In this document: positions 34,281 to 49,000 of the stretch, in pieces
Layout: each line of letters starts with the position of its first letter
Position numbering within the stretch: position 1 is the first letter of the stretch
The notes under the pieces: generated by a model
Told to the model about the DNA's origin: nothing
Database searches by the model: none
Seen by the model: the letters and a program-made list of their open reading frames with translations, nothing else
Source of the DNA: Serilophus lunatus
Taxonomy: Eukaryota > Chordata > Aves > Passeriformes > Eurylaimidae
Assembly: GCA_013399895.1 (NCBI GenBank)
Contig: VXBA01004867.1
Location: 275,653-339,652, forward strand
Reading direction: 5' to 3'
Length of the DNA: 64,000 nucleotides
Translations under genes and position numbers: made by a program

Positions 34281-36880
34281 ACTGCTTGTAGTAACTTGGG
34301 TTATACATATAACCTTGATCCACCTCTAGATGTAAAGAAGCCTCATCTGAGAGAGATTAAGTTCCTTACATGTTGTCCCCTTGCCCTCAGCAGTGTAACC
34401 TCAGTCTTCTAAGTTTATTTTTTTCTGAGCTTTTTCTTCTGGTTCTCAATCTTCTTTTCCAGTTTCTAGTCTACTATTTGTATTATCAAATAACTCTCCA
34501 AGCAAAGTAGAAGTTACTGTTCATTGCTCTGCATATCAAAAAATGCTTTTCTTTTCTATATCCTATCATTCTGGTGGGACTATTCCTCCCCTGAATCTAA
34601 GTAGTCTTCTCTATGATTAAATATTCAAAGGCAACATATAATAGGCAAATATTTAGGTCAGTTGACAGGCACATTGAGCACCCCTATACAAACAATTTAT
34701 GTTATTAAATAATCAATTTTCAGAACTGTCTGCAGCTTTGAGCCTCCATGCACAGCTAATAGTAGGTAAGACTTCTTTAACAACGTTAACAAGTAACATT
34801 CATTTGCAGAAATATCTCATTTATGTCACTATGGAACATTGTCTTCTAAAAAAGGGAAATCTCATTTATGTAACTATGGAGTGGTTAAGGTTGCAGAATA
34901 GAAAACAAATACACTTGAACAAACAATTCCAGGCTTTGGTGTAATTATGAATAATCACTTTCCCAACCAGTATTACTGCAATAACCAAAAAAAAAAATAA
35001 ATTCAGATGTTCCCTTGGCCCTACAGGTTTTACCACAGCACTCTGTCATCATACAAGTGAAATACAGGAGCTACATTAGTTTCTTGTCAGATTGCCTCTG
35101 TCCTGCATTTCCTAGTTTTTTTTAATTCAGTGTTCAGGACTAAACTACATCTCCCATGAAGCAATGGAGCCTCCTCCCTGACTCTGAGAGGGGTGCAGGA
35201 AAGCAGTCACAGCTGAGATTTTTTTTAGTTAATCTTTTTATCAGGGTTTGGAATTAATCTCACAAACTCTTTTGGGTCTGGAAATGTATTTTCCAAATTC
35301 CTCTCTGTTTTATGGGTATTTCTGTAGCAGATCTGAGCAGGTACATAAAAAACATCTATTGAATTAGATGAGGTGGACATGGAGACAAAATTATGTGTAT
35401 GGGTAATTAGCTCTGCCTAAAGTGTCAATACTGCTGACAGTTGGTGTGTTTTGTGGGAAGGTGTGGGCTAGAAAGTACCGTGTGAAAATGGATCAGAGGC
35501 CCTTTATGTGGTAGGAATTTTTCAGGTATTATAGCCAAATATATATTTGTCACACATTTAAAATGTAACACAACTTCATGCAGTCAAGAAAAATTCAGTT
35601 GCTAAGACAGACCCAGGCATTTGGCCTGCTTGAAAGTTTAGTTATCCTTATGCCTGCGGGAATAACCTCTGGAAAACAAGAAAATAAAATAAAGAAGTCA
35701 GTAATGTTCAGCCTAACAACTTCATGGGAGTCCATTCAGCTATTTCTATGAGCCATTTCTGTAGTACCCGTGCACCTACTATTGAAGTATTTTAGGTTTG
35801 CTTGAAGCATTTATGTAAATAGCCCCAGTTAGGGGTGGGGGTTTGTTTTGGCTTGGTTTTTTCATCCTTTTGTACTTCTGATGGGGACATTTTGTCTCTG
35901 AGTTTTCAACCTGCAAGCTGAGGAATACATCAAACATTGTGGTGCTCTTCATGCCTCGCCACACAGATCCATCATCTGTAGCAGGCACTAACTTTCTGGA
36001 CAGTTCTACTTTTTAAAGCCATAAGTCAGTGGGACTCTACTTAGGAAAGTATTCCATGGAAGCCAGACGATCTGATGGAGTGGTCCTCAAATTCTACTTT
36101 TGAAATGCTAAAAGTTAAGAAATGTAATTAAACTGCAACTGCATTAACATTTATATAAAATATAAACCAAATGCTTATCCCGATTCACCAAACAAATTAC
36201 AGTTTGAACATTATTAAAAAAACCCACCCCAGCTACTTATCAACGGCAGCATTTGAAATTATTGCCAGTACTACAACTCTAAATGCATAAGATGCCTTAA
36301 ATACAAACCCTGAACATTTACATACTGATTTCATGAGCAAAGCAAAAGGTATTTGCCAGTAACAGTACAGGACTCAGCATTTTTATTGTCTGAGTAATCC
36401 TGGTTCGCTCTGATATGAAAATTCAATTATTTTAGAACTGGTCGTCTCATTAAATTTTGACAAGGAGCACAAGCTCAGTACCAGTTCCAGCTCTAAGAGG
36501 CTGTGGGAGCCTGACAGCTCCACGGTGAATTTTAAAACGTAGTATTTTTACAGGACAAGATTATCTGACAATTTTATATTAAAAAAGAAAAAATTAATCA
36601 AATACATTGTAATATCCAACACTGCTAACTTGGCCTTTTTGTAGATATTTTTATGAAAATTTATTGTAAAAAGAGGAGTCCACTGTTTATTGCATCTTTC
36701 CCCCCAAACCCACCTCGTGTCTTATGCTCCACAATTGTGGAGAAAAAAAAGTGTGTCTTTATGTAAGCAGCAAGTATTTAACCACTCATTGTTAGCATTT
36801 TTTACCTTTCCTCAACTGAAATGTATTTACAATAATTTTTAAAAATTTGATTTCTAACAGCACCAAATCTTTTATTTAAC
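34281..36880. other. Gene desert, AT-rich
   Basis: Contains a 22-bp imperfect direct repeat at 34814-34835 and 34859-34880. The 36290-36540 part is SOX/homeodomain-motif rich (TTATTGTCT near 36380). No gene recognised. Confidence 0.55.
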
Positions 36881-36910
36881 ATAAATATATATATACACAC
36901 ACACACACAC
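36881..36910 (+). repeat. (TA)n(CA)n microsatellite
   Basis: About six TA units followed by about eight CA units. Confidence 0.95.
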
Positions 36911-37592
36911 CATAGTGCTATCAAGGAATGTTTAGACAAAACATTTTTTCATCAGAAAATGTCAATTCATTGAAACTAAAACTTTTTGCAGGATAATAAC
37001 TCTTTGGTAAGACTTTCACTGGAAAAGGCTCCTCAAGTTTAAGATGACATTCCATGAACACTAGATCGTCCTCAGACTGTTGGAATATTTTGACTAATGA
37101 CTATGAAGTTGTTTGTTGTGTCATAGATTTCCCTTACTCAACCCTGCTGAAAGTGTTACACACTTTATAATCCAGATAAAGCAGCCAAGTGTGGATGGAC
37201 AACATAGAAAGAACCAAGCTGAGGACTAGATTTGTGAGAGTATAAAGTTACATAATCTTTCCAGAGCCTCTCATGCCATGCTCAGATCATTCTCTTGAGT
37301 TGTAGCAGACCTAAGTACATTCTCGTTCCTATGGAAAGAATATTTAATTAGTTTGCAAAGTAGAACAGCTCCAATAAAAACTAGGACACTGTGCTACCTC
37401 TTAAACTGCTCAGTAGTATGATGTTCATGGGATTAGAAAAACAAAGACTTGTGCTAGGTCTCATATATCACAGGTAAGTGCTTTTGCCACAGGCTTCACA
37501 GTTCTGGGATTGGGGGTGGAGGAGGAAGTTAGAGTTTGTTCCACCTCAATTTAGAATCTGAAAACTAGAATGTGAATACTAGAAACGCTTTG

Positions 37593-38008
37593 CAGAATCA
37601 CAGAATATTCTGAGTTGGAAGGGATCTCTTCTCTCAGGTAACTGGCGACAGAGCAAGAGGGCACAGTGTCAAGCTCCATCAGGGGAGGTTTAGACTTGAT
37701 ATTAGGAAGAAATTTTTCACACAAAGGGTGATCTGCCATAGGAATGGGCTGCCTGGGGAGGTGGTGGAGTCACTGACCCTGGAGGTGTTCAAGAGTAGCT
37801 GGATGAGGCACTTGGTGCCATCATTTAGTTGACGGGCTGTTAGATCACAGGTTGGACTTGATGATCTCTAAGGTCTCTTCCAACCTTGTTGATACTGTGA
37901 ATCCACAAAGATCATCGGGTCCAGCTCATAAGTGAATGGTCCATATGGGGATCAAACCCATGATCTTGGCGTTAATAGTATCAGCTTCTAACCAACTCAG
38001 CTAATCTC
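37593..38008 (-). mobile_element. tRNA-Ile-derived SINE (TguSINE1-like) split by CR1
   Basis: Read on the - strand from 38008, it begins as a tRNA-Ile-like head: 'ttagctgagttggttagaag' (box A), then 'aacgccaagatcatgggttt', 'gatcccc' (box B) and 'catatggacca'. The tail follows and ends in AACTCAGAATATTCTGTG at 37600-37617. The tail is interrupted between 37626 and 37912 by a + strand CR1. The design (tRNA-Ile head, CR1-like tail) matches the SINE described in zebra finch, which is thought to be mobilised by CR1. Confidence 0.8.
37627..37911 (+). mobile_element. CR1 LINE inserted inside the SINE
   Basis: Contains 'aactggcgacagagcaagag', 'ttgatattaggaagaaattt', 'tgggctgcctggggaggtgg' and 'ttggacttgatgatctctaa', ending in a degraded terminal repeat (GATACTGTGAATC). 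SINE sequence resumes directly on both sides, so the CR1 is the younger insertion. Confidence 0.88.
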
Positions 38009-38411
38009 AAACATTATTACCCTATCCAGGTCTGATATTTCCTTATATCATATAGGTCTGTGACTTTTCAAGTAACTTATTTCATGTGTTGAACATTTAG
38101 TAAGCAATGAATGTACAAAAAATAATTTCCTTCAAATTCGAAAAGTCACTGCAAGCAAATATTGATTTATTATGACCATTGTTCAAATATTGCCTTAAAA
38201 CACTGAATTTCCAGATTGATTTCTCATAGTTAATGTTATTTCATCAAGCAAACATATTTTGAATTGCTTTGTTACAATAAATCTAGCACTTTGTTCTTAC
38301 CACTCTAAAAGAATTCAGTAAACTAGAGAGTCTGTGTACTTATCACTGCAATATACTTTTACTCCAAATTTAATATAGTGACATTAAGGAAACAAATCAT
38401 TTGATAGCAAT
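38009..38411. other. AT-rich spacer
   Basis: Nothing recognised. Confidence 0.6.
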
Positions 38412-38470
38412 AACAGTTGGACTCAGTTATCTTAAAGATCTTTTCCAACCTCAACAATTCTATGATTCTA
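38412..38470 (+). mobile_element. CR1 tail, severely truncated
   Basis: Carries AGTTGGACTCAGTTATCTTA, 'agatcttttccaacct' and the ending ATTCTATGATTCTA. Confidence 0.88.
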
Positions 38471-41400
38471 TTGCAAGGCCAACACAAATGTTCCATTTAA
38501 GATCTATCCCAGGATTTCTTGAAAGCAGACAAAATATTCAAAGCCTAAACCAATGTAACATCTGGGCCAGCAAAAGAGAATTTCTGTTAAACATGTAAAC
38601 ATCAGAGTGACAGAGGGGCATCCTCACTGTCATAATCTGTAGAGGGAAATTGTTCAAGGGGACCTTGTAAGGGAAATAGCAGATAAATTGGACTACCCCA
38701 TCCATTGGTTATGGCCAGGGACATTTGAAATACACACTTCCTAAAAAAAAAAAAAAAAAAGCAGTTTGGATTTTTTTATGCATATTTCAATTAACTTCTG
38801 TGAAGGTCACACATATCTCCATCTCTGAAATGCACAGCGTGTCACTCATTTTAAAAATCTGGAGATTTAGCATTATCTTGCCATTATAGTCCAACCCTTT
38901 TTTTTTAACCCAAAATTCCACTTTAGTGATCAAATTAAAGAGATGACAAGCTCCCTATCCTTACAAGCTAAGCATTTTATGTTTTATATTCAGATATACT
39001 TTGTGTGATATAAGATGAGACTTCATAATGGGATTCAGTGCAGTTGAGTGCTAAATTATAGCAGGCTTATATCACAGAGAATTATAACAATGAGAGGAGA
39101 ATTCATATCATGGCTTGAGTAAGAGAGGAAAATTAAGACTTTGCAATTAAAGTCGTAACCTAAAACTTTAAAATAATTTAAACAGTTTCTGAATACATGT
39201 AATGTTCTGTACTTATCTGGAAGCAGGATTGGCAGTTGTTTGAAAGGATCCAAATGAAATGTGGACAAGGTGTATGTTATGTCCTCAGAACGCAGATCTG
39301 TCATTTTCTTCATTGTTCATGAATACATTGGTATTGAATATCTCTTTCCCACAAATTCACAGGCTCCATGCAGGACTAGAGAGAAAACCGGTGTAATGTT
39401 ATCGTTAAATTGATGTTGCATACAACTTTATGATAGTCCTGACAACTGCAGTTTGTGAATTTGCCAAGAGCAACCTAATAATTGATTTTCAGAGATGAAC
39501 ACTGGACTATATAGTAAAATAATCCTTTCCTTCAGAAGGATAAAACTCCAATTTTCTTGTAGACATAATTTACAGAATTATTACTGACAATTTTAGAATT
39601 CCACTGGGTGAAACACTGGGGGCTTGAGAACAGAATTTCTTATCCTTTTAAGAACAGGCAAATCTTAAACAGACAGTATGTCTACAGCATCTATAATAAC
39701 ACAGGAGGAGCCTGACCTGGAAAACTAGTGGTGGATTCCTTTCCTTCTGCCTGTTTGAAAGCTAAGGTGCTTTGGATAAAATGTAATAAGAGCTCAGGTT
39801 CATGTTCTGATTTCTTCTCACGTACCTTTGGAGTACAGTCAATAATGCATTTAGGACTAGGTTTTTCACATGAGCACTGCTGTGTAAAGAGACCTTGCCA
39901 CAGCTATTTAGAAGATTTCCTGCCCTGATGAAACCTAGAAGTTTATGTAATTTTTTGGATTGCAAAGCATAGTGAAAATGATTCCGTTTAAGTGTCAAGA
40001 AGGAAGAAAGGCATATAAAAAAAGGAATTGTAAATTATGCTGATATGATGTTTAGATTTCTTGTAGAAAGTTGTTCTAGTAATCTCATGGGAACAAGGGA
40101 AAAGGAAATGGTGTTCAATATAGGTGTCATATCTCTAGTTAGTTTAGACCTAATCCTGTAGAATTTTTGTAAGCACGTGAAGATTTCATCCAGCATTGAT
40201 GAACTAATTGAAAATTAATGAAACTAATTTCAATTAAATAGTTGTAGGAATCATATGACTTAGACTTGAATGCCAGTTGTAAAGCAAAACACCCTCTGCT
40301 TGTTTGATTTCTTTCTGGTATGAATGAAGGCAATTATCTTTCACAGTGGACTGGATGACTTGCAGGATTTGACTGTCTAGAATGAGTTAACTTTATGAAA
40401 ACATGCAATTAGATCTGTTCTTTGTGAATTCTAACATCCAAGGATGTAGCAGATGAGCTGCTGAGACATTTCCAGCTGCAATGATGTAAGGCCTAGTGGT
40501 TTTCATTCCAGCTCTTGTGGTTTTCTCTGGTTGAGCAAGTGATTTGACCACTTCTCTTTGCAGCTTCTGTTCACAAGGTCAGAGAAAACCTGGTTTGTAC
40601 TGATGCCACACAACGAACTTTGAACCAAAGTGGGTTAAATTCAAGATATTTTCACTCTGTTCTCTGGCTGTGACATCTGGAGAAAGTCAGAATGGACCAT
40701 TTGCCAGGTGTAACTAAAATGCAATGTCTCCTGGGACTTTCCTAGAAGGACCTACCTCTGAACAGGAATCATAAATGGAAAAGGCTGAAGCCACTGTACT
40801 TTGCTAGAGTGCAAAGTATTCATCAGCAGGTTCTAAACCTTGTCTTTGGGGGCAGCATTTTGAGGTGGACCCAGGTAACAGTCATTTAGAGGAATATACT
40901 CAAGCCTACCCTTCCCTGCTCAGAATTCCTTCCCTGGTACTCAGCTCAGATTAATCTGTTGATCAATACTGGCATTAGTCCTACTCACTGGAAAATATGT
41001 GTTTTGAAAAAAAAAAAAAAAAGTGCTTGGTGCCAAGTTTTGGACAGGCTTTCACACATTAACAGTAACAAGCAGCCCAGATAGAGCATAGACAAATCAA
41101 GTAAAATCCTTTCTTCAAGGAAATCTAGAAAATGTAGGTGATGTCTAGGTGGTATCTGGTGCACCTAATAGAACTAGGTGAAACTCAACATAAGAATTAG
41201 TAGATAATACAACAGTGGTAATAAGCAAACAAAAAAACCCCCATGCTAAATTACTCTACCAACATTCATCATAAACTTCTTGGTCTGGCTCAACATAACC
41301 TGAGAGTTCTGCATTCAAAAAACCAAACAACCGACTTGTATAAAGCAGTACTGAGTGTATACTGAATACAGACTGCATGGGTGCAGCAGTTATACAGTGG

Positions 41401-44400
41401 AACTGAAAGCAGAAATAGAGAAGAATATGGTTCTGAGACAGAGTAAAGCAGAATGTTTTGCTGCAATATCTAGATTATCAAGAAATAAAATTGTTCAAAC
41501 TCATCCTTTGCTGGCTGCTAACCATACTGGTGGTTTAATATGGTCTACACAAGATATTTCAGATGTTTATAATTTTCATATAGTATTTCAGAGTTGTACA
41601 GGGTAGAATTTCCCCGTGTTGGCATTAAAACCTTAAACAGTGTAAAACAAATACAAACAGTTATTAAAATAAACCATTATGTGCTGTGTGCAAGATCTCT
41701 GAAAGAAGTTGCTCGAAGGCTGGATTCAGTGGTCTGATCTCTTTTGATTGAGGAAATGGAGTTCAGTGACAAAACTAGGAAACAGAAATACTTGATTTTC
41801 AGTTTAAAAGAGTACTTCACATGAGTCCTTTTTTGATATAAGGACTACAATGTATGATCTCTTCAGCCTAGGCATTCATTAATGGGAGGATCTGTCAGTG
41901 ATTTTGCAAATTCCTTAGTTTCCATTAGCTGATGGTGTATGTGAACCATGGAAAGATATGTCTCTTTCAGTGCCAAGATTTAAAACTGCACATAGACTTT
42001 AATAGATGAAAGAAAAAGAAACCAGTTCATATTTTATTCTTCCTTTAAAACTGGTGGAATTTCAGTATGGTAAAGATGAATTAATTAGCACATATGGGGC
42101 AAAAATGAGAATCACATATTTATTGTCCATTTTTAATGGGTTTTTTTCCTTTCTGAACCCAGACTCCAGGCCAGCCTCCTATCCAAGTTTTCCTTCATGC
42201 CTTATTGTCTATTCTGTTCAGCTATTTAAAAAATGTTGAATATCAACAATGGCTTTCAGTAGTGTATTGTCAACTTTTGTATGAAGCAATCTTGGTTGAA
42301 TGAGAAGATCCCAGAGCTTATAGTTCTATCTACTGTGCTGCACTGGGTTTCTGCTTGAATGTATGTGACTGATAACAGGACAAATTTCTACCTTCGTTAT
42401 TACATTTCAGCTGCATAATTCATTTGCCAAAATCTTTTAGGAAATATCTTTATAACATATTGCACAAGACATCAGGTAAGTGCTTGTATCATAAAAATAA
42501 GTAGAGATCCAGCAACTGCCTCATCAAATTTGTTTGTTAATTGTAGATCTACTTCTGCTTGGTTGTTTTGCAGACTTTTACAATTTTGTGGGTATCTCTG
42601 TGCCATAAAACACCTCTAGCAGCACAGCTTTGCTCACATAAAGAAATTTGTACTGGATCTGCTTTGCTCTTAAAGTGTAAAAGCAATATTTAGAAATACC
42701 TGGGGGGAAATGTTGCAAATGTGTGCACAGCTTATGGATTTTTCAAGTAACAGATTTTGCCAATGTTATTGTCAATGTGCAAGCTTATTCTGTCTAGAAT
42801 TTGTATTACTGAAATTGTTTAAACCATCTTTTTTTCTTTTTAATTGGTTGTTAGCTTTTATGGTGGTATATATTTTTACTTTACATAGGGGATAATAGTA
42901 ATTTAACTTTATGTATAAAGTCAGTCACTAACATGTCTTTGAATGGGAGCTAATTTTCTAGACACTCTTTTCTGGAAGTCCAAGGATTTCCCAGCAGTGT
43001 TCAGTTATTCATTCATTTCAGTTAACAAGTGGCAAAACAGGTAAAACATAAGCAGCTGTTTTTTCTTTTGCTGACAGTTATTGTCGCTTTGGAAAGAAAT
43101 AATTTGAGAGATCATTTTTCTAAGTTGTTTGATTGCTACAACAACAGGAAGGGATGCTGCTGGATAGTACTTGATCCAATTAGAGTAAATGAAGCAGAAT
43201 TTCCATTGCAGCCTGTATTTTGCCCAGGTTAGGAGAACAGGATCTAGCCCATCATCTTGTATATACATAAAAATTAATTAATACCTTCACCATTTATCGC
43301 ATTTAATAGTCTTTACTTAGATATTTTAGATTTTACACAGTAAGAAAAGGTAAAGACAAATTCTCAAAGGCAACAAATAACAGTAAGGACTCAAACAGTT
43401 CTGACTCTGGTGGTCTGAGAAGCAGCAGTAACGAAGCAAACTGATACTACTGAGTGTGAGGAAAGATGCAGGGGCAGTGGGCTGTAGTAAGTCTGGTGTT
43501 ATATCCCAAACAACATAAATGTGAGCTATGGGGTGTCCTGCTGGTCAGAATATTGAGGTATTGAGCAGGATTCTGTTTGACACCGTGTTATCAGTTTCCC
43601 ATTAATTCATCTGCTTGTCTCTTTGTCCCAGATCCTGGACTCTTTTCAGTGCTGTGTCTGCTTTGTCTGTGCACTGTCTGCAGACAAACAATGACCATTA
43701 AATACCTTACACTATGTGTTTGTGTGTATCTGCATAGGCAAAAAAGCTGCATAGGACACATTGTTTAACAGATCACAACCTCTTTGGCAGGGGTGTAAAA
43801 TACTCCTTATTTGGAGGTATTTACTCAATTATATTCTTGTCAAAAGTATTAAAGATTTCTGTGGTTTAAAAAGTGTACCAAAACCATTGTAAAAGGCAAT
43901 TTATTGCAGTGGAAATTCACATTCCAGGAGGAAAACCTGCTATTTTTATACCTGTACTCTGATACTGAACAGATGCAACAGAACTTTTGAAAACAGCATA
44001 TTAATAATAAAGGTCTGTTTGCTAAATTGCTCATTGTTACCTTGTATGTTTATAGTTTTAATAGTTTTGAAACATTATACATATACTAATTTGTGCCATT
44101 TTTGTACTTGTTACTGTAACAGTCAAAGTAAGAGGATTCAGTGAAAAAATAACAAATTTTTATTTTTACCTGAAGGAGGAGTTAAGGACTTTTGTACAGA
44201 CAGCATTTCATAGATGGCACAAGCACTCAGGTAGGGAAAAATGTAGGACTATTTTAAGTCATAAACTAGGAATCAATGTCATGTAGGGTTTGCACACTTT
44301 TTCTGTATCTGTCATCTGAATTACTCAAACAAAGCTTTCTTTAAATACAAAAAAAAAAATCAATTTCCCTTTAAAATCAGACTTTCTTTACATTTCAGTT

Positions 44401-46000
44401 TTCATCTTTAATGAAGAGATTCACAAATGAGGAAGTCTAAGGGAAGAGTTTCCTGAGCACCTTGAGGAAGATCTGAAAGCAGCAGCAAAAGGAAAAGGTA
44501 AAGTGCCCAGTCCATCTGGCATGTTTTACTTACACGATGTGGAACACATTCCATATTCCCAGAAGTGTCCAACTGATGGGCCAATTGTTAAATTTATTGC
44601 AAAATCATCTTTTTGGATTTAGTCAAGAGATTTACTAGTTCCTGAGTTAGTATCTTAGCATTTCCTTAGCACATTGGAATTACTTACATATCTTTTAAAA
44701 TGTAGCTATATTTTAAGTGTCATAATGCTGACTGTGGTTAAAAAAACCCAGAGCCATCCTGTCAATGACAGTTGTGACAAAATTTTTGGGTTTTAAGAAT
44801 GTATTACTATTCTCTAGTAAAATAATAGGCTCTTCAATTATCATTTTATTTCAGTCAATACTAGAACATATAGAACTTTATCAAGAAGATAAGTCAGTTT
44901 AAATCTTATTTATTATAGGTTTAATCTTATAGGTTATAATCCTATTATAATCTTATTATTGCCTATAAAAGGTTAAATCTTATTAAGTCTTTCTTGAATC
45001 TGCTTTACTCTGTAGAATATAAACTACAATAAGTTTCTAGTCTGGTATTTTTCATTTTTAAAGATCTTTATGATTGTATGGTGAAAAGTTAATTCCCTTT
45101 CAGAAATAACAGGCTCTGTATAGCAATGGATGTTTAGGAGGCATGCAACTTTTAATTACAAATTGATTCTCCTCTTCTCTTTACTTAGATACTCTACATT
45201 TATATTTTACCAGTGGAGGTGGGGGGTTGGAACTCAGTCCCTGTAATCCCCCATAGTCTGTGTTCCCACTCATGATATAGACAGGAAAATCCTCTTTTCC
45301 CTTAAAATGCCTTCACTGCCTCATTTTCACGCAAACTCTCCATACATGTTTCTTGCCTTTCCAATACTCTTTCCCTCCTCCCCCTGCCCCACCCCACCCC
45401 ACTCCAGATAATCCCACATATGAGCTGTGGCAGTTTTACATTTCACTCATGCAACATTTCCCTCATTCTAAAAGATCAGGAAAGCACTTTGCCATCTCAG
45501 CTGCACCCAGTCATGCTTTCTTTATCCATGTGTAACAGTGGAGTTGCCACAGCCTCCTGGATGCAAAGGAATCATTAGTGTGTTCCTCCCACTGGAGTTT
45601 CCTTGTAGAGGGGAAGAGAAGAAAGGTTTGAACTTTGTGGAGGTGTGTGAAAGACAATGTAAACCCCAGTGAGCATCTGCCATGCGCTGTAGAATTGCTA
45701 CTACTCGACAAAGCAAGGATCTACACCAAAATTTGAATTGAATCTCAGCAGGACTGAGAGGTCAGGAATGATCACCTGACAGGCTGTGACAGTTGACAAA
45801 AACTTCCTCCTTCTTTCTTCTGGATCCTGCACACTTTGAAATAAAGGAGGCACACCCAGTGTGTTCATCCCCACAAGGTGTGGGGAGCAGGACAACCTGC
45901 TCTCCAAAGTGTCCTTCCAATGGAGCTGGTCAAGGTTACTATTTTGCTCTTCTGACACATTATCAATTATCCTGCCAACAGACAGATATCGAACCTGTAG
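38471..46000. other. Gene desert, AT-rich
   Basis: No gene recognised. It holds a poly-A run at about 38743-38760, a second near 41010-41023, and a degenerate AATCTTAT repeat at 44902-44983. Open frames are short and unsupported. Confidence 0.55.
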
Positions 46001-49000
46001 TTTTCTTATAAAATAAAAAACTGAGTTTAATTAAATCATCAGTAACTTGGACCTAATTATTTCAGACAGTATTTAATTAATGTTTCATGGATACCTAATG
46101 TAATTAGGGTTCCTTTAATAAGACCTTCTATGACATTAAAATATATGACCTTTATCTTTCTTATCATCCACAGTCTGACAACTCAGATTTGTCATTTTCA
46201 CTATAGGTATGGTTTGATTAAATAGAACGGAACATAAAATTAATCTGCCAAATTGTACTTGTTTGTTTCTCTCTTTTTTTACTACTTAAAGACTAATAAG
46301 TTAAGTCTTTTAATTAGCAGTGTCGGTACAGATGTTCATGCTAGGATTTTACCTTTGTGTTTTTTCAGTCTGTTTCTTTTGTATATCATTTTTTATGACA
46401 AAAGTAGATAACAACCAGACTTTATTAATCATCCTGAAGGGTTCAATCTTTTAGATATGAAAAATAAGGAGCTATTCTTTCTAGTAACGATGGCTGGTAA
46501 TTTTTTTTTTAAATTTAAGACAATCCTGCAAAGCACTTAACTCTTCTGGTGCAACTTCCCAAACGTAAAACTGTAGTTTTAATGTGAATGAATAGAACAG
46601 AGATTACTAGGCTGGTCCTTAGTTGATATTCAGGAGCAACAGGTTCCCTCTTCTTCACTGTTGTTTTGGGGTAGCTACCAAGATCCATCAAAAGAGCATA
46701 TTTTATATGGAAAATATAGAGGAAGAGAATGTGATTGAAGGGATATCATAAGCTTTATTGGAACAACACTCATCTGATTTTGTTTCCTCACTCCCCAAAG
46801 AGGTTTTCTACTTCACTTTCAAAGGTAGAGCTGCTCCAGTGACCTCACTCCTCTTTGACTAAGTTCTACTCTCTGACTTTGGGCTTACTAATGCATGTAA
46901 AATTTAGCACGTAAGAAGGAGTTTTGGTAAGTCAGCACTGACATCCATCCTGTTATTTTAACTGAAAAGGAGGGAAGCTGCCTCAAGGTATGAACAAAAG
47001 CATTAGAAGTTGAACAAGCAGTGTAGCCTGGCTATTTGATAAGCCAATGTGAAAGCTGCATGCACAACAAAAATATAGGTAGAAGGTACAGAAGTCAGGA
47101 ACTGTTCTGATTTCTTTCTATTTGCATTTTGGTGATTTTGGATGTCAGATCTTTGAAATATGGAGAATGTCCATGAACTCTATGTCTAGTAAAAATAAAA
47201 GATCAGAACAGATTACTTTCAGATGCGAAATGAAAGGTTTAGGTAAATTTATAGTTAGAAAGACAACACAAAGCTTAAAAAGTTGCATTTAAGTATAATG
47301 CATTTTTTGTCATTACACTGAGAAGAAACTGCGGAGTGATCCTCTAAAGAAAGCAAACAATTTATGTTGTTTTCCCTTCTCCCACTCAATAAAAACTAGG
47401 AAGACAAAGAAAATTCTTGGCTCAGAACCAGTGCGGATGCTGAGGTGTAATATCTTTGTTTTGTTTCCAGTGGAGAATGTAGACAAGCAGCAGTTCACTG
47501 AGTCACGCTTTTATTCTCTTTGTAAGCGTTTTAACACCAGAGATGTTGTTTGGAGACAGAACATGTTAATCAAATTGTTGAACATTACAGAGTAGATTTC
47601 AAGCATAGTCTTTGAGGAAGAGGGGAGTTTCCTCTCCTCCACTTCAGAAAAGAGCAGAAACTCATGTTGAAATTTAAGCCTCTGAAGAATCCCCTTTAAT
47701 CTGTGAAGATATCCCCACACTTAAAATTAAACATAAACTGAAGGGTTCTGCTCCACAGGCAAGAAAGGAAAGGGGCTTAGTGAACTATCTGGTCTACAGA
47801 GGGGTCTGTTGAGATGACCAGGAAAAATGAGCAAAAAGCTGTATGGTGGTAATTAAGGATGGGAAAACAGCAACCTAAGGGAATGAAGTGCCAAGTAAAC
47901 ACTGAGCACCTCATTCCCTTGTATTTATTCTAACATTCTGCCATAGGCCCCTGGAGTAGTCAGCAGTTTAATATGTGTATAACCCAAAATTTAACACAGA
48001 GATTATATAGAAGTATCATCTGGGCAACATGACCAATAATACACTTTCCTTTCCTTCTGCAACTTTGAGCCTTTTCTTAGTGACATAACCAGGCACTGTT
48101 TCAGATCTGTTCACATCTCTAAAGATGACCTTCTAGTGAGTCTTGTTCACTACAGAACTGTGGATTTGTAGCAGAGCCATCAAATTATTATGTCCAAAAA
48201 AGAAAATAAGAAAAAAACCCCAAGCCATCAGATACCAGAGAAAAATGAAGAAATGGTATCTGAAAAAGTGGTACCAGCATCTTCTTATTAAAAATTAAAG
48301 AAATTCTTGTCTAGAGCCCATGATCTCCTTCTCACTGCCACTAAAGAAGTTACATTCAGCACACAGCAACCCTTGATTTCATGCATTGAATAAAATTGCC
48401 ATTTTAATTTAATCAGTCTTAATTAGTACCTATATGTTGTTTGCTGATTGCAGACTGTGATTAGTGTAGTAGCAGTATTCAATTAAGATTTAAAAATGTA
48501 ATAAAGTCAGTGACCAAGGTTCATCCCACTTGCATCAATTCCCAGTAGGGGAAGAGGATGTGAAGGGGTTAAGCCCAGGAAATTTGTCACTACACAAACA
48601 GGCAGCTGCACAATTCCACTCCCATTGCTTCTCTGACTCTATGCTGAGCAAAGTCTCCCACTGAAGAGGGTTTTGAAGGTGGGAGAACAGGAAAAAAGAT
48701 CTTTCCCCTGACTCTTCCCAATTCCCGTGTTGCAATCTTCTGCATTTGATATTGATGACCTGGTCATTCTCTCCTTGCAGTTAGTTTTTGATAGTTTACA
48801 TCACACACCTTTACAGTCAGATTAGATTTTACTGACACAATGAAAATTTAATTACAGTGAGCCTCTATCTGAATAGAAAACACCTAATTTATCCATGGAT
48901 ATTCAAGCAAATATGATTAATATAGAAAAATCTACAGGATAACAAAATCTTGATCCAAGCATGTAAAAAGAAATTAATCTGATTACACAGATTATTGAAA

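Noticed and set aside
37938..38008. A tRNA-Ile gene on the - strand
   Set aside because: The tRNA-like part is mutated and continues into a SINE tail, so it is a SINE head and not a functional tRNA gene.
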